This document shows, piece after piece, positions 47,425 through 58,063 of a stretch of DNA of 64,000 bases. The notes under the pieces are model-generated. The model worked only from the letters and a program-made list of their open reading frames with translations, made no database searches and had not been told where the DNA came from. A program made the position numbers and the translations under genes. Every line of letters starts with the position of its first letter. Within the stretch, counting starts at the first letter, position 1. The stretch is taken from NCBI GenBank assembly GCA_014898415.1, contig RCTD01000017.1, positions 185,001 through 249,000 of the forward strand, written 5' to 3'. Origin of the DNA: Stromatinia cepivora. Taxonomy: Eukaryota > Ascomycota > Leotiomycetes > Helotiales > Sclerotiniaceae.

Positions 47425-48117
47425 AAGCCCGGTACAACAAACTGAGATGGTATTGAACAACTACCACCCTGAAAAAGTTTGTCTTTCCATCTCCATCTTT
47501 CTTCCTACAGAATCAACGTCAGACTTCTACATATGAGAAGAACTAATTTCACACTAGCAAGTGGATTTCCTCAAAATTATCTGATTTGGAAAGAATATCC
47601 ATTAGAAAAGTGGCCACGCAGCATTCCTTTCCGCTCGCCAATGCTCAAGACATTTTCATGTCCGTATGGAATGGGTATGGAATGGTATCCGACAGCGGCG
47701 CGGGAAGCCAGGAATATGATGTGTCATTGGGAAGGATTTGTGCCTGGAAGTTATGAGCACACATGGGATGATGCACAATGCGCATTCTGGCTTGGGTATG
47801 ACAGGAGTTGCTTGTGGGAATGGGTAAAGAAAAATGATGAGAAAGACCTACCGGAGACAAAGATGGTGAAGGAGCAGTTACGGCAACATGAGACGAGAGT
47901 TTGGAAACTGATGATGGCAGAAGCTATGCAACTTGACGATAGCGTAACAGAGACTTTGACGAGTGATCATGAAGAAGAGACAGGAATAGAGATCAGTGAC
48001 GATGCATATCAAAGCGACACAGAGAATAGGAGCAATCTAGGCAGGGTAGTAAGGGAAGCAGGAGCTATTTCGGTGTCGGTTTTGGTTTTGTCGGCATTTT
48101 TTCTAGCATTTTGTTGA
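47425..48117 (+). pseudogene. F-box-like cluster family member J, N-terminally truncated, with hydrophobic tail
   Basis: A fragment KPGTTN (47425) matching the PGT(N/T)R part of other members lies in frame, followed by two stops. From 47479 the frame is open; the first ATG is 47533, giving 194 aa. It has LEKW, block 4 SCPYGMGMEWYPTAAREARNM, LWEWVKKND and an acidic stretch. Unlike all other members it ends in about 20 hydrophobic residues (AISVSVLVLSAFFLAFC), which could be a tail anchor. Blocks 1 to 3 are missing or worn. Either a dead copy or a remodelled short protein. Confidence 0.62.
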
Positions 48118-50679
48118 AGGTAATGCTTGCGATTCTAAATCTTTGTTGAGGAATCTGGTGGAGTGATTCAGGGAAGCCTCGAGTTATGGAGAGCAAGTAC
48201 TCGTATTATCAACTGGATGCGATCATGAATTTATTGTTTCTATACAACATCGGTATTATCTGGAGGATGATGAATACACCATTCAGCATTCAGCATTAGC
48301 AGTTATGTTACGTTTTTAATTACATGTTAAATTTCCCTGCAGGCCAGGCTAGGAAAATAAACAAATGTACTCACAACCTTCTCCTATTACGATAGTGAAA
48401 TTTGCCAACGCGCATTGTCGAGGCTCAGAAAGATGTACTAAATGTGAATGTTGAAGTAGACCTGCATGACTTGAGAGGAGCAAAGATAGGAAACCACATG
48501 AAGGACCCCGTATCCAACTAGTTGGAAATAATAAACAAAACATGATCTTTATCGTTCACAAGTAGAGAATGCTTTTGCCTTTTGCGGAGTCATTATTTCA
48601 TACCAAGTCGCATCACTTTGCTATCTATATAAGCTGCATTTACGAATTTTCTCACACTCACAATATTTTCAGCGCCATATTGTCATAAGCAACTTGGTCA
48701 TGTCATGTTGTCGAATATTTTATTACGAAACCACGGCGTTAATCCTCGCAAGGAAATAGTCCCCGGAACTCACTGATTTCTCTCTCAATAGCTCTCAACA
48801 TCTCTTTATTCGAGATGCCCTATTAGCTCGTAGAAGCTATCACGACCATTTTAAGTCCATAGACCTTCGACTCTGTGAGATTTCGGTGATCACATTTAAT
48901 CACCAGAACCGTTTGGCCGAAGTAGTCATCGAACGATGCAAAAAGATCACTGCCGCTTCCCTTGCTTTCGAAATTATTTCCTTTGTGGTGAACCCGTGCT
49001 CTCAACCTGCTATATTCTACCCAGAACTGCTGTTGCACGCAGCACAAATCCGAAGGGCTGTGTGGTGAAGCGCACAACACTTTCTTGGGATCAAACCAAC
49101 CAATAATATCATAGTCGCTCTCCTCGTCCCATTTCTCGATGATTTAGCCATGTACTATACAACCTGCTATATCTTCGTACCTCTTGGAGGAGGTTGATAG
49201 GTTAATAATAATGAATAATATAATAATAATACTATTCACTATTATTATAGTGGAAGACTTAGTTATATAGCTTAAAAGGGTAATCGAATATATAATGGTT
49301 GAAGTCAAAATATAAGTGTATTGAATATTGAGTTTATTTTGCTTGTTTTTCAGAAGAATTCTTTGAAGAAAATCTTCTTATTTATAGTATTTGATAAGAT
49401 TCTATGAAATTCTATAATATTCTATGATTATAAATAAGATCGATTTAAATCGAATCTTATAGAATCATTTTATATAATGAAATGAAATAGTAACCAATAA
49501 TATTTAACCTTAGAAATAAGAAAGTTCTATACACTTCCATCACATTCTATTCCATTATAAATCATTCTAATATGATATATGATCGAGATTTCATATAATA
49601 ATAAAATTTAATAATATTAAATTATATTATTAATATATCACGTGATCATATAACCATCGGTTCGGTTAATATTATTAAGTGATTTAATAAACTTATTAGA
49701 AATTCTTATAGTACCAGTCTGATTTGTTGTGTTGCGGAGGCGGTAGATACAATACAGTGTGGACGATACAAAATCGTACCTAAAAAGAGCCTCAAATTAT
49801 GAAAACCGATATGTCTTTGTTGCCAAACCACTCTTGCTTGAATTAGTCGCCATATATGGCGCGGAATAGAAACATGACGTTGATCCCTAACATGACGTGT
49901 GAGCTTGAGTCATCTGGAACTTTGATGGTCCTTGTAGAGGCAATGAAACAATGAACACTGTGAATCGTGATGGTTCAGAGTACGGAGGGAGAAGATGTTG
50001 AGTTTCACCTGGAGTGAAAAGCCTCTGACGCCATCTGCCACTAGTTCCGTTTGGACTACAAGTATCAGTTCACTCTCTAAGTGCAAACGAAGGCCGTCGT
50101 TCCTCCAAAAATTACAGTAGGACTTTTCGAGGTAGAAGCATACTTTGGCTCGCCTTTTGCTTTGTTTCAGCAGATTAGACAACGGTACTCGATTGTAAAG
50201 TAGTTTAATGCTGATCCCTCAGATAATTGAGCCTCGGCTTCAAGAGGAATGGGCCAGCTTTTCCTCCACTCTCCGATACTGTGCCAATTTCCACTACCTT
50301 GCGCTCATCACGCTAATTAGCCGTTTGGAGGACAAAGGGAGTTGAAATAGGGTATATGTATGGGCATATGCAAACTTAAAAACAAACCCTCCTGCTTGCA
50401 CCATCAAACTGTCACACACAATCCTTTTCCAACAAAGAGCACATAAAACATTAGACACACAAAATCATTTACCCTGCCTAGATCATGGTCTTGAATTCTA
50501 TTCCGCTGACCGGATTTGATGAGCCAGCACCTATCTAGTCCTGCAAACACCATACCACAATAGTTGTAAGTCTTACCATTCCAAGTTAATATCAACCAGC
50601 CTTCCATGCAACATGCTAGGGAAACAGTTCATCACCAAAAAACCTCATAGTTATTACAGGAACATTCTCCTTGAATCTC
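48118..50679. other. Gene-poor interval with AT-rich island
   Basis: Frames are short and unconvincing. Bases 49190-49720 form a strongly AT-rich island, listed separately. Nothing else seen. Confidence 0.45.
49190..49720. repeat. AT-rich island, possibly a decayed LTR
   Basis: Almost only A and T, with words that also occur in the LTRs at 41727 and 43254 (TTAACCTTAGAA..., ATATATGATCG, CACGTGATC). I cannot define its ends or a target duplication. Confidence 0.35.
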
Positions 50680-53600
50680 CTATGAAAAAGTGATGTCGAT
50701 ATTAAAAGATGGCCCTGGAATCCTAAAATGATAATTGATTCGAACTGGCCCAAAAGCCCTCACGTCGCTTCCGATAAGAAAATGCGTACCCACTCCTTGG
50801 TTCTCCTCTATCTCTCGCCCATCACTTATCTGTCCTACGTCCCACGCTACGGGCAATTTGAAAGAATAACACCATGCATTTTCCCAACCTTTGCAAGGAA
50901 CTCCGTATTCACAAGATCTCAAGTGGAAAGATTGTTTTGATTTGTTCCCGAAATGTGAAGTAATAGTTGCATCGCCTCGAATACCCCGAGAAGTTAGGTA
51001 CGCTAGATGCTCACTTGGTTTATCCTCAGAAAGATATCTTTCCAATGCTACCGAGTTTGATAGTTCAGGCTTCAGCTTTTGATGTTTTGGTGAAATCAAG
51101 GCACTTCTAAAGAGGTTGCAACGCTTAAGAATTCCCCAAGTGATATATTCTAGCACGACGCAGCGTTGGACAGAGTCCTTCGATGATGACCATACGAACT
51201 TGCAAGGTAGATAATTGTGCCTTGGTTCACATTGGTATCCCTCGTCCAAAAGATCTTTAGGCTGATCGGGATTCTTGTAAAGCCCGGTTTTGCAACATGA
51301 ATTGTTGTACCGAAAATAACTGGAACAATGTGGATTCCAGGATGAAAAGTAACTGGATCCTGGGCTTCTATGGCAATATTCATTATGTCCAATCCATGAT
51401 GTGGAGTTATATATCCCCTTTCCCGGCCGATTATCATAGACAATAAAACTTGTGTAGTGGCAGTGATTGATCCGCCTTTTTTGTAGTTCATATATCGCTA
51501 TTGATTGAAATCTCAGACTACGATGAGTCACTATATCTTGTGAAAGGGAAATGACCTGTTTTTCATTGCATTTCTCGAATCTGGACGGTCCCCGTTCAAT
51601 GGAATTGCTAGAGGCAAAGCTTCTATCTGCAAGTCTTCCGGTCCCAGAATGCCATGGATCGAAGAAGTTCGATGCGACCGTAGTTTATCGAGCGACCTGT
51701 CTTCTATATCTTGCGAGCGAGAGCAAAACAGCTTCTTCGTCTTGATCGTCGAGGCATGAGGGCTTATGGCTATTGGATCTTGTATAGTTGAACCGATGAA
51801 GATCAACGTCCTCCTCACGAAAATCTTCAAGATAGTCTCTATAATAACCATTTCGAGTGAAAGGATCATTGCCTGTGGCACTACATTTGGAACCGCATGA
51901 GTAAAGAGACTTTTGGTCTGCATGGGCATGTACGAGCTTATAATGTCGTTGTAAATCTGCAGAACGCCCAAACACTCTTGAACATCCGCTTGGAAATTGG
52001 CAACTATATCCCTTCTGAATACTACTGTATATATCTTAGCATCAACGGAATTTCTTCTTAAAGATGCTGTAACATACCGTTGTGGATTAGAAAAGGCTTG
52101 GTGGGGTGACTTCTCAGCTACAACATAGCCTGGGCTTAGATTGAAATGTGGGTTCTTTCCCTTCGGCATGACGACTTTATGAAGTTGCCAGAATTTCAAG
52201 TCAGATATCCAGTCGAGACTAGGTAGTCCAAACTCCGGAGCAACTCGACCTTTCTGTGGGTCTTTATATCAGCGGTGTGCAATATTTGCTTCATCAATGC
52301 TGTCCGATGACTTCGAACGTGTTTCCTCATATTCGAGTTTATATTGATGCCACCCTGCCCAGAAGACATCTTGTGGTAGGCATCTCGAGCTGCTGCTACT
52401 GCTATTGCTCGATGTGTAGTAACTACCTGGTCCAGCGTTATTGATAGAATGTCTTCCTTTACCATGTTGGTGCGAGTCATCATCATCATCATCATCATCC
52501 TCATTTCTAGGCAATGAGCTTGGTTCATCACCGTGTTGTCGTCGAGGTTTGTGCATTAATGGATCCCACATTGAAACATCAGCACCTTCTTTGAAATGAA
52601 TTGCAACATGACCTTTCCTACTTTCCCAATCTTTGAAGTAGTACGTACAGAATCCACAATACCTTGGTCATTTCGTTGTAACTTTGTACGTCCAGCTTGT
52701 AGATGTTTTGTCAAGTCCAGCAAGCCGATGAGCCTGAGTTAGATGGGTTCGGAAATGATCTGTTCTGGCTCCGGCGAAAGTTTCACCTTTTTTTCTTGCT
52801 TCGATGCAATTCAAGCTATGACTGAGGACTTCGTTCCGTGTTGGGAATTCCGAGAGGCAATAAATGCAATAAGGGTTCAGAGATTCGTTGTATTGTGGTT
52901 CGGCACAGTGTAGGCACATATAACGTTTCTGTGGCCAATGTTTCTCAGATTCCTCGTGTCGGACCCAATCAGATTCTCTATTTGTGGAATAAGGACATCT
53001 TTTGTCTCTGGCCTCGAATGTACATTGCAACACGGGCTCTGAAGGAAGCTCCAGTCTAGGGGCTCCCGCGTTTATGTTGATGTCGTCTTCTAGATCATCA
53101 GATGATTCAGGTCGATGAGCCTGACTTTCAACATCAAAGTTTGGTTTCTCCAATGCACAGCTTCCGGAGTCTGACAGTGACGTGCCAGAGAATGATCTAT
53201 ATGCTGAGTCAATGTCCGAACTTGCTGGTTCTGAGGTTGAGGAAGAATCCGATGTATGGTCGAAACAAATTGCCTCGTCGATAAGCATTTCCAGATTGAG
53301 AAAAAGAGATTCTGACTCTTGTCTGAAAGATTTCGACAACATAGAGTAAGGATACAGAGCCTTCTTTGCTTTCTCAAGCGGGGCAAATGCTTTGAAGAGT
53401 TGCTCCTTCCTAGCTCTCGATTCTTTCTTGTAGATTAAAGCACCGGGGCTGGTGGGATGTTTGCCGACTTTAACGATACGATTGGGTCTAATAATTTGGT
53501 TGGAAGCACGGGAGGAATTGATTTTTGTGAAGGGAGGGCGTGCATTGGATTTGAGTTGTGCTCCCTTATTAAAAGTAGAGACATCATTGGTGACCGGTGA

Positions 53601-53801
53601 AATAGAGGCAGAAGCGTAGCATGAGTCCAGACCCTGTTGAGTTTGAGTGTTGAGAAGCTTATGAACATTGTTTGAATTAGAAAATGAGGTCATCTCGATC
53701 GGAACATTGGAAAACGTGTGATCGATACATCTTGCATTTGCACATCCAAGCTGCCTGAGGAATTTTGCGAGGTAGACAAGAAGCCAGGGTTGAACAGCCA
53801 A
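50680..53801 (-). pseudogene. C2H2 zinc-finger protein gene with three in-frame stops
   Basis: One frame is open from 53801 to 52078 except for TGA at 52668-52670 and TGA at 52269-52271. A 53-nt intron (52077-52025; GTATGT donor, ATACAG acceptor) leads into a second exon, open to 50680 except for TAA at 51685-51687. Across the stops the sequence keeps its sense: two C2H2-like units in exon 1 (CPYSTNRESDW..H..H; YCIYCLSEFPTRNEVLSH), a CGFCTYYFKDW..H..H unit just past the first stop, and CQFPSGCSRVFGRSADLQRHY..H after the intron. The last 330 codons have no methionine, so they cannot be a gene of their own. Each stop is one C-to-T or G-to-A change from a sense codon. The start is unclear; the earliest ATG in frame is 53693. 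Confidence 0.65.
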
Positions 53802-54546
53802 GGATTCTCATCCCGTGACAAGGCTATCGAGGATGTTTGCTGAGTAGGGTCATTATGAAAGGCAGTTCCTGGATCTTGTTGTGTAAATCAAAATGATTGA
53901 ATTCAATCAGTGAGTGAGTCAAACGGTGTGCACACCAGGATGAATTCAAGTAGACAATAAATGAAATCGAGACGGTGGTGGAATCGAGGGCACATGGGAT
54001 GAAAAGGGCGGGGGAGCCTCAAAGGCTCGAGGGCGTGCATGATGACTGCGGACGATGAGGCTGACTGAAAGGGCCACCAGTTGTAGTGGTTATCGCAAGG
54101 AATGGTTGTGCAGTAAAGATGGCGTTTATTATTTTTTCTTTTAATTTTGAGTGAGTGAGTATGCTACTAAATCTGTGATGCGTAACGCTGTTGATAAATG
54201 ATATTCGTGGTGGAGGTTTTATATTCAAGTGATGCATGACTAAGCATCAAGTGGGGAGGATGGGGGGGAGCTTCCGGAGGAAGAGTGAAGAACATTGCCA
54301 TTGAAGGAAGCACGAAGCATGTGAGCATGAGGGAACATTCCAGAAAAATATTGCGCAATTTCAGATATTACCGGTTAAAAGTTATGCTATAAAACAATGC
54401 TCTGGTATGATATAAAACGAAAACACCCAAAAAGCATGCTGAAGACGGATGTATGCTCAATTAAACCCCCGACCTTGCGGTATGCCTTTACCCAAACTCC
54501 AAGCAATGCAAGTATGTTATGCAATTTATCCAAAATGCAACGCAGT
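53802..54546. other. Interval upstream of the zinc-finger locus
   Basis: Minus-strand bases about 53700-53870 read in another frame as Ser/Gln-rich protein (NDPTQQTSSIALSRDENPW), which may be the frame-broken original N-terminus of the zinc-finger gene. The rest shows nothing. Confidence 0.4.
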
Positions 54547-55215
54547 TCATAATGCCCAGTGAACCTTCTTCTTCGGTTTCGGACTCGCCACAGCCTTACT
54601 AGGAACCACCGCAGTCGCCGGCGCGCTAGCGATTCCCTTCGCTCCATTATCCACCTTCGCTTCCTCTGCGTTCTCACTCTCCCGCTCCTCTTTTATAGAT
54701 CCAAGGTCAGGGCTAGGCTCGCGCCATGAATGTGGTCTCCGCAAAGGTACGCTTCGTGTTTGGCCTCGACTGCGGCCTCGTGGAGGTGCAAGTCGTACCT
54801 TCGCCCGACCTCGACTAGCTATGAATTCTGGAATGGATATTCCGAGTCCTTTGAGATTTTCATCCATTCTATGTGCAGCCCGCGATTCCCTTCCACTTCC
54901 ATACACTTTTGTAAAGTCCTTCAAGCTCAGAGGTATGGGAAATCCAAACAACACATCCTCATCCTCATCCTCATCATCTAGAGGTGCCCGCTGTAATGCG
55001 GAAGGAGAAATCTCTCGTACTTCAGATTTTCCTTCATCGTCGGATTCGATGCCCGCAGATAAGTCATCAATATCGTCATCTGTGATTTCATCGGGAGAAG
55101 TGAGGAAGTAGGAGAATGGGTTCTCATCGATCGATTCGAGATCTAAATTGTTTTCGCGAAGATGAATAATAGTTGGAGGCCAGGAGTCCCGACGATGGAG
55201 CTCACTGAAAGGCAT
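54547..55215 (-). CDS. Acidic hypothetical protein
   Basis: 222 aa, single exon; start at the first ATG, 55215 (MPFSELHRRD). Residues about 40-85 are acidic (DDDIDDLSAG, DDEDEDED), followed by a short conserved-looking segment FGFPIPLSLKDFTKVYG and AAHRMDENLKGLGIS, then an Arg/Pro-rich stretch and a Lys-rich C-terminus ending KPKKKVHWAL. No catalytic domain or membrane segment. The middle segment makes me think of a fungus-specific conserved hypothetical protein, but I cannot name the family. Confidence 0.7.
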   Translation of the reverse strand: MPFSELHRRDSWPPTIIHLRENNLDLESIDENPFSYFLTSPDEITDDDIDDLSAGIESDDEGKSEVREISPSALQRAPLDDEDEDEDVLFGFPIPLSLKDFTKVYGSGRESRAAHRMDENLKGLGISIPEFIASRGRAKVRLAPPRGRSRGQTRSVPLRRPHSWREPSPDLGSIKEERESENAEEAKVDNGAKGIASAPATAVVPSKAVASPKPKKKVHWAL

Positions 55216-56466
55216 TGTATGATTTGAATATGGGATTGATGCCCGCAATAGATCCGGCTCGAAGCCGGTCTATGTATTTTTTGCGAATGCGGGGTTCCTG
55301 TTAATCTGAACTTGGATAGTGACAGATAAAGGCAGGAATCAGTACGAAAATCAGGGAAGTAGGTATTTGGAAAAGCATGTTCACTAAATAGTCAGTCATT
55401 CAGCAATTCCTTGAGGGGAAGTAGTCATCCTTTTTCGTATTGCGCCATGTTAGATAAGGGCATGTGGAATAATGTGAATCATATTTTGGTGAGACACCAC
55501 ACCCACACAACTTAACAAAACCATATAAGCAGTACTAAAGGATCAGTAAGAAGTGTAATAAAACCTTGGAATAACATTAAAAGAATAATAAAGAATGCGA
55601 AAATAGAAAGAAAATAATTCATGTGTGACTCCAATATTGATTTAGTTTTCGCGCAAAGGGCGTCTCATTGGATGATGGCTCGTGATTGTTTGGTCAATCA
55701 GAATCATAAGCCCGTCACCATGTCCGGGTGACATACAAAACATCTTTCAAAGCCACAGGCACAATTTCATGCTTTAGTTAAGAACTTTGAATGGTCAAAA
55801 CAAGTACCCAGATTATCCGCATTTCTCGTTTCTAATGCAGGTGTAAATGATCAAAATTGGTCACCGTGACATTAAGTATCGATAAAATATGATATTCGTA
55901 TTGTTTATGATGGAGATGGGTGTAATAAAATTGGTTGCGAAGTTGAGAGAGAAGGTTGCGAATCGCCCCTCTCCCTCTCCCTCTCCCTCTCGCACTAAAC
56001 TTTAAATTAATTCTGTCATGTGATTACCCATACTGGATTCGGATCTTTTACATTCTTGGCCTCCTTCCTATTCGCCAAGTGCATGCATGATCGCATGTCG
56101 CGCATCTCTAGAAACAAGAGTTATCGGATGATATGAATCCGTTTTTCAGATACTCTACAACTGGACATCTAGGATTATCGCAGACCGCAATCATCCTCTG
56201 ACTACTACAGACTTTGATGAGTTATACTAAAAGCCTCATATGCCTTTACATAAAGCGGAGTGCAAGATTTCATTCAGGTCACTTGATTATCGTTGAGCCC
56301 TATATCATCAATTCTATCATGACACAACCATACATTCGAAAATATTCATCGCAGGCTTTAAGACGATAAACATTACGATTACGAGTCTGATCACAGTTTC
56401 ACAGCCAACGAGTGTGGATTCGTTCCCTTTAAAAATATATTAACTTCTTACTCTACTCATCACGAC
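55216..56466. other. Divergent promoter interval with CCCTCT microsatellite
   Basis: Lies between two divergent genes. A short microsatellite of CCCTCT units is at about 55967-55991. No other gene seen. Confidence 0.6.
55967..55991. repeat. Microsatellite, CCCTCT unit, about 4 copies
   Basis: Directly visible run of CCCTCT. Confidence 0.85.
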
Positions 56467-57405
56467 ATGATGACGCGTGAAAAGAGCTTGTCTGGCTTCG
56501 ATGGGGAGAGAATTCACATCTCCACTCCTTCCGAGAACAACAATTCAACTTCGATTCCCATTCGAGTGATTACTCATAACATTCGTTATGCAACTGAATC
56601 TCCATTTAAAGGGGAGGAACTTTGGTCGATCCGCTGTCCTCGACTATGCTCTGAACTCGTATTTCATTCCACTGCACCTGAGACTTTCATCTGTCTCCAA
56701 GAAGTTCTCCACTCTCAGCTTATCGACATTCACGATGCTTTGAATCAAGGTCCTGGGTATAAGTGGTCTCACCTTGGGGTTGGAAGAGATGACGGCAAAC
56801 AATCTGGAGAATACTCCCCTATCTTTTATCGTCCTGCGGTATGGAACCTTGTTCTCTATAAAACATATTGGCTCAGCGAAACTCCAGACAAGCCCTCCTT
56901 TGGCTGGGACGCTGGTTGTATCAGATTAGTTACACTAGGTATATTTAGGCATCGGGCGACGAACGAAATGGTAATTATCATGAGTACTCATTTGGATAAT
57001 TCCGGTCCAATTTCTCGACAAAAGAGTGCAGAATTGATTTTGGAGAAGGTCAATTACTACAAAAATGCTTATGCACCCGCTGCACTTATTCTTGCCGGAG
57101 ATTTCAATAGTCCTCCAGACGATGAAGCCTATAAGACGATGACGTCCTCCAGTTCGACCATGGCAGACATTCGAGATCTCGTTCCCGAGAAAAAACGACA
57201 TGGAAATGAAATGACCTTCACATCCTTTGGATACGTGGATAACACGCCAAATCGGATCGATTTCATTTTCTCCGCTAAAGAGACAATGGTCAAATATGGA
57301 ACCTACGCAGTGCTGAGCAATCGTTATGATGATGGGGTGTATCTTTCCGATCATAGAGCTGTTGTGGCTGATATTGAAGTATCTTCAACTCGGGCACGCG
57401 AATAA
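56467..57405 (+). CDS. Endonuclease/exonuclease/phosphatase-fold protein
   Basis: 312 aa, single exon from the ATG at 56467. The EEP fold covers DNase I, inositol polyphosphate phosphatases, Ccr4-type deadenylases and sphingomyelinases. All the fold's signatures are present in order: THNIRYA (metal-binding Asn), CLQEV (catalytic Glu), a substrate-side GVGRDDGKQSGEYSPIFYR, STHLDN, AGDFNSPPDD (catalytic Asp and Asn), NRIDFIF and the C-terminal SDHRAV (catalytic Asp-His). No signal peptide or membrane segment, so probably intracellular. The exact substrate cannot be told from the motifs; the compact length fits the small fungal and bacterial EEP hydrolases. No missing residues. Confidence 0.88.
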   Translation: MMTREKSLSGFDGERIHISTPSENNNSTSIPIRVITHNIRYATESPFKGEELWSIRCPRLCSELVFHSTAPETFICLQEVLHSQLIDIHDALNQGPGYKWSHLGVGRDDGKQSGEYSPIFYRPAVWNLVLYKTYWLSETPDKPSFGWDAGCIRLVTLGIFRHRATNEMVIIMSTHLDNSGPISRQKSAELILEKVNYYKNAYAPAALILAGDFNSPPDDEAYKTMTSSSSTMADIRDLVPEKKRHGNEMTFTSFGYVDNTPNRIDFIFSAKETMVKYGTYAVLSNRYDDGVYLSDHRAVVADIEVSSTRARE

Positions 57406-58063
57406 AGTCGTGATTTTGCTTCAAAGTACTTGTTCTATGGGAGTCATAGTTTAATTCGAGCTATTTGACCTATCGAGAGACTCATTGTCGAACCCAGTCA
57501 TCTTCCATGCATCTAGGTGCTTCGGTTGTTGCCTACAACAGTATGTTTCATGCTACCGCTTCTACACGAAGCCAAGATAAAGGAGGCGACTTTCCTTAAA
57601 ATTCTAGTCCAAAAATGCTATAAAAGTAGAAATGTATATCAGAAATGGTGATTGTCCCGACAACCTCGACGGTACATGGTGTTTGGTTTGGTTTGTCCAA
57701 GAAATGACAGGGGAGCTAAAACAGCTATTTCGTAGCAAAGTATAGTAGTAAATCTCTTCAAGACTTTCCTTCAATTCACGCCATCAATGTTTCAAAGGAA
57801 AATTATGTCATGAGCTCTTGGCACTCCAAGCAAACCGTTGCATCTAAATATGAGGTGAGATGATGTGTATCTCGATTTTGATCTTCATTGATATTAGTAT
57901 CTCCGTATATCCGAGGACTATAAGCCACAAGGTTTCCCCACTGTAATCTGATGGTTCATTCATTATTTGCCTCATTTACGAGCAACAACGTAAAACGACA
58001 AATGTTGGAAATTAAACATCAAATATACCGAAATATACGCTAGTAACCATCAATATTTGGGCA
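57406..58063. other. Intergenic interval upstream of the Zn2Cys6 gene
   Basis: 3' UTR of the EEP gene and promoter of the next; nothing further recognised. Confidence 0.6.

Noticed and set aside
51150..51491. 113-codon minus-strand frame overlapping the zinc-finger 3' exon
   Set aside because: Lies in the other frame; the longer frame continues in register from the finger motifs.
50680..51531. 283-codon frame as an independent gene
   Set aside because: Contains no methionine; it begins with GTG and is continuous in frame with the zinc-finger exon upstream, so it is treated as that gene's 3' part.
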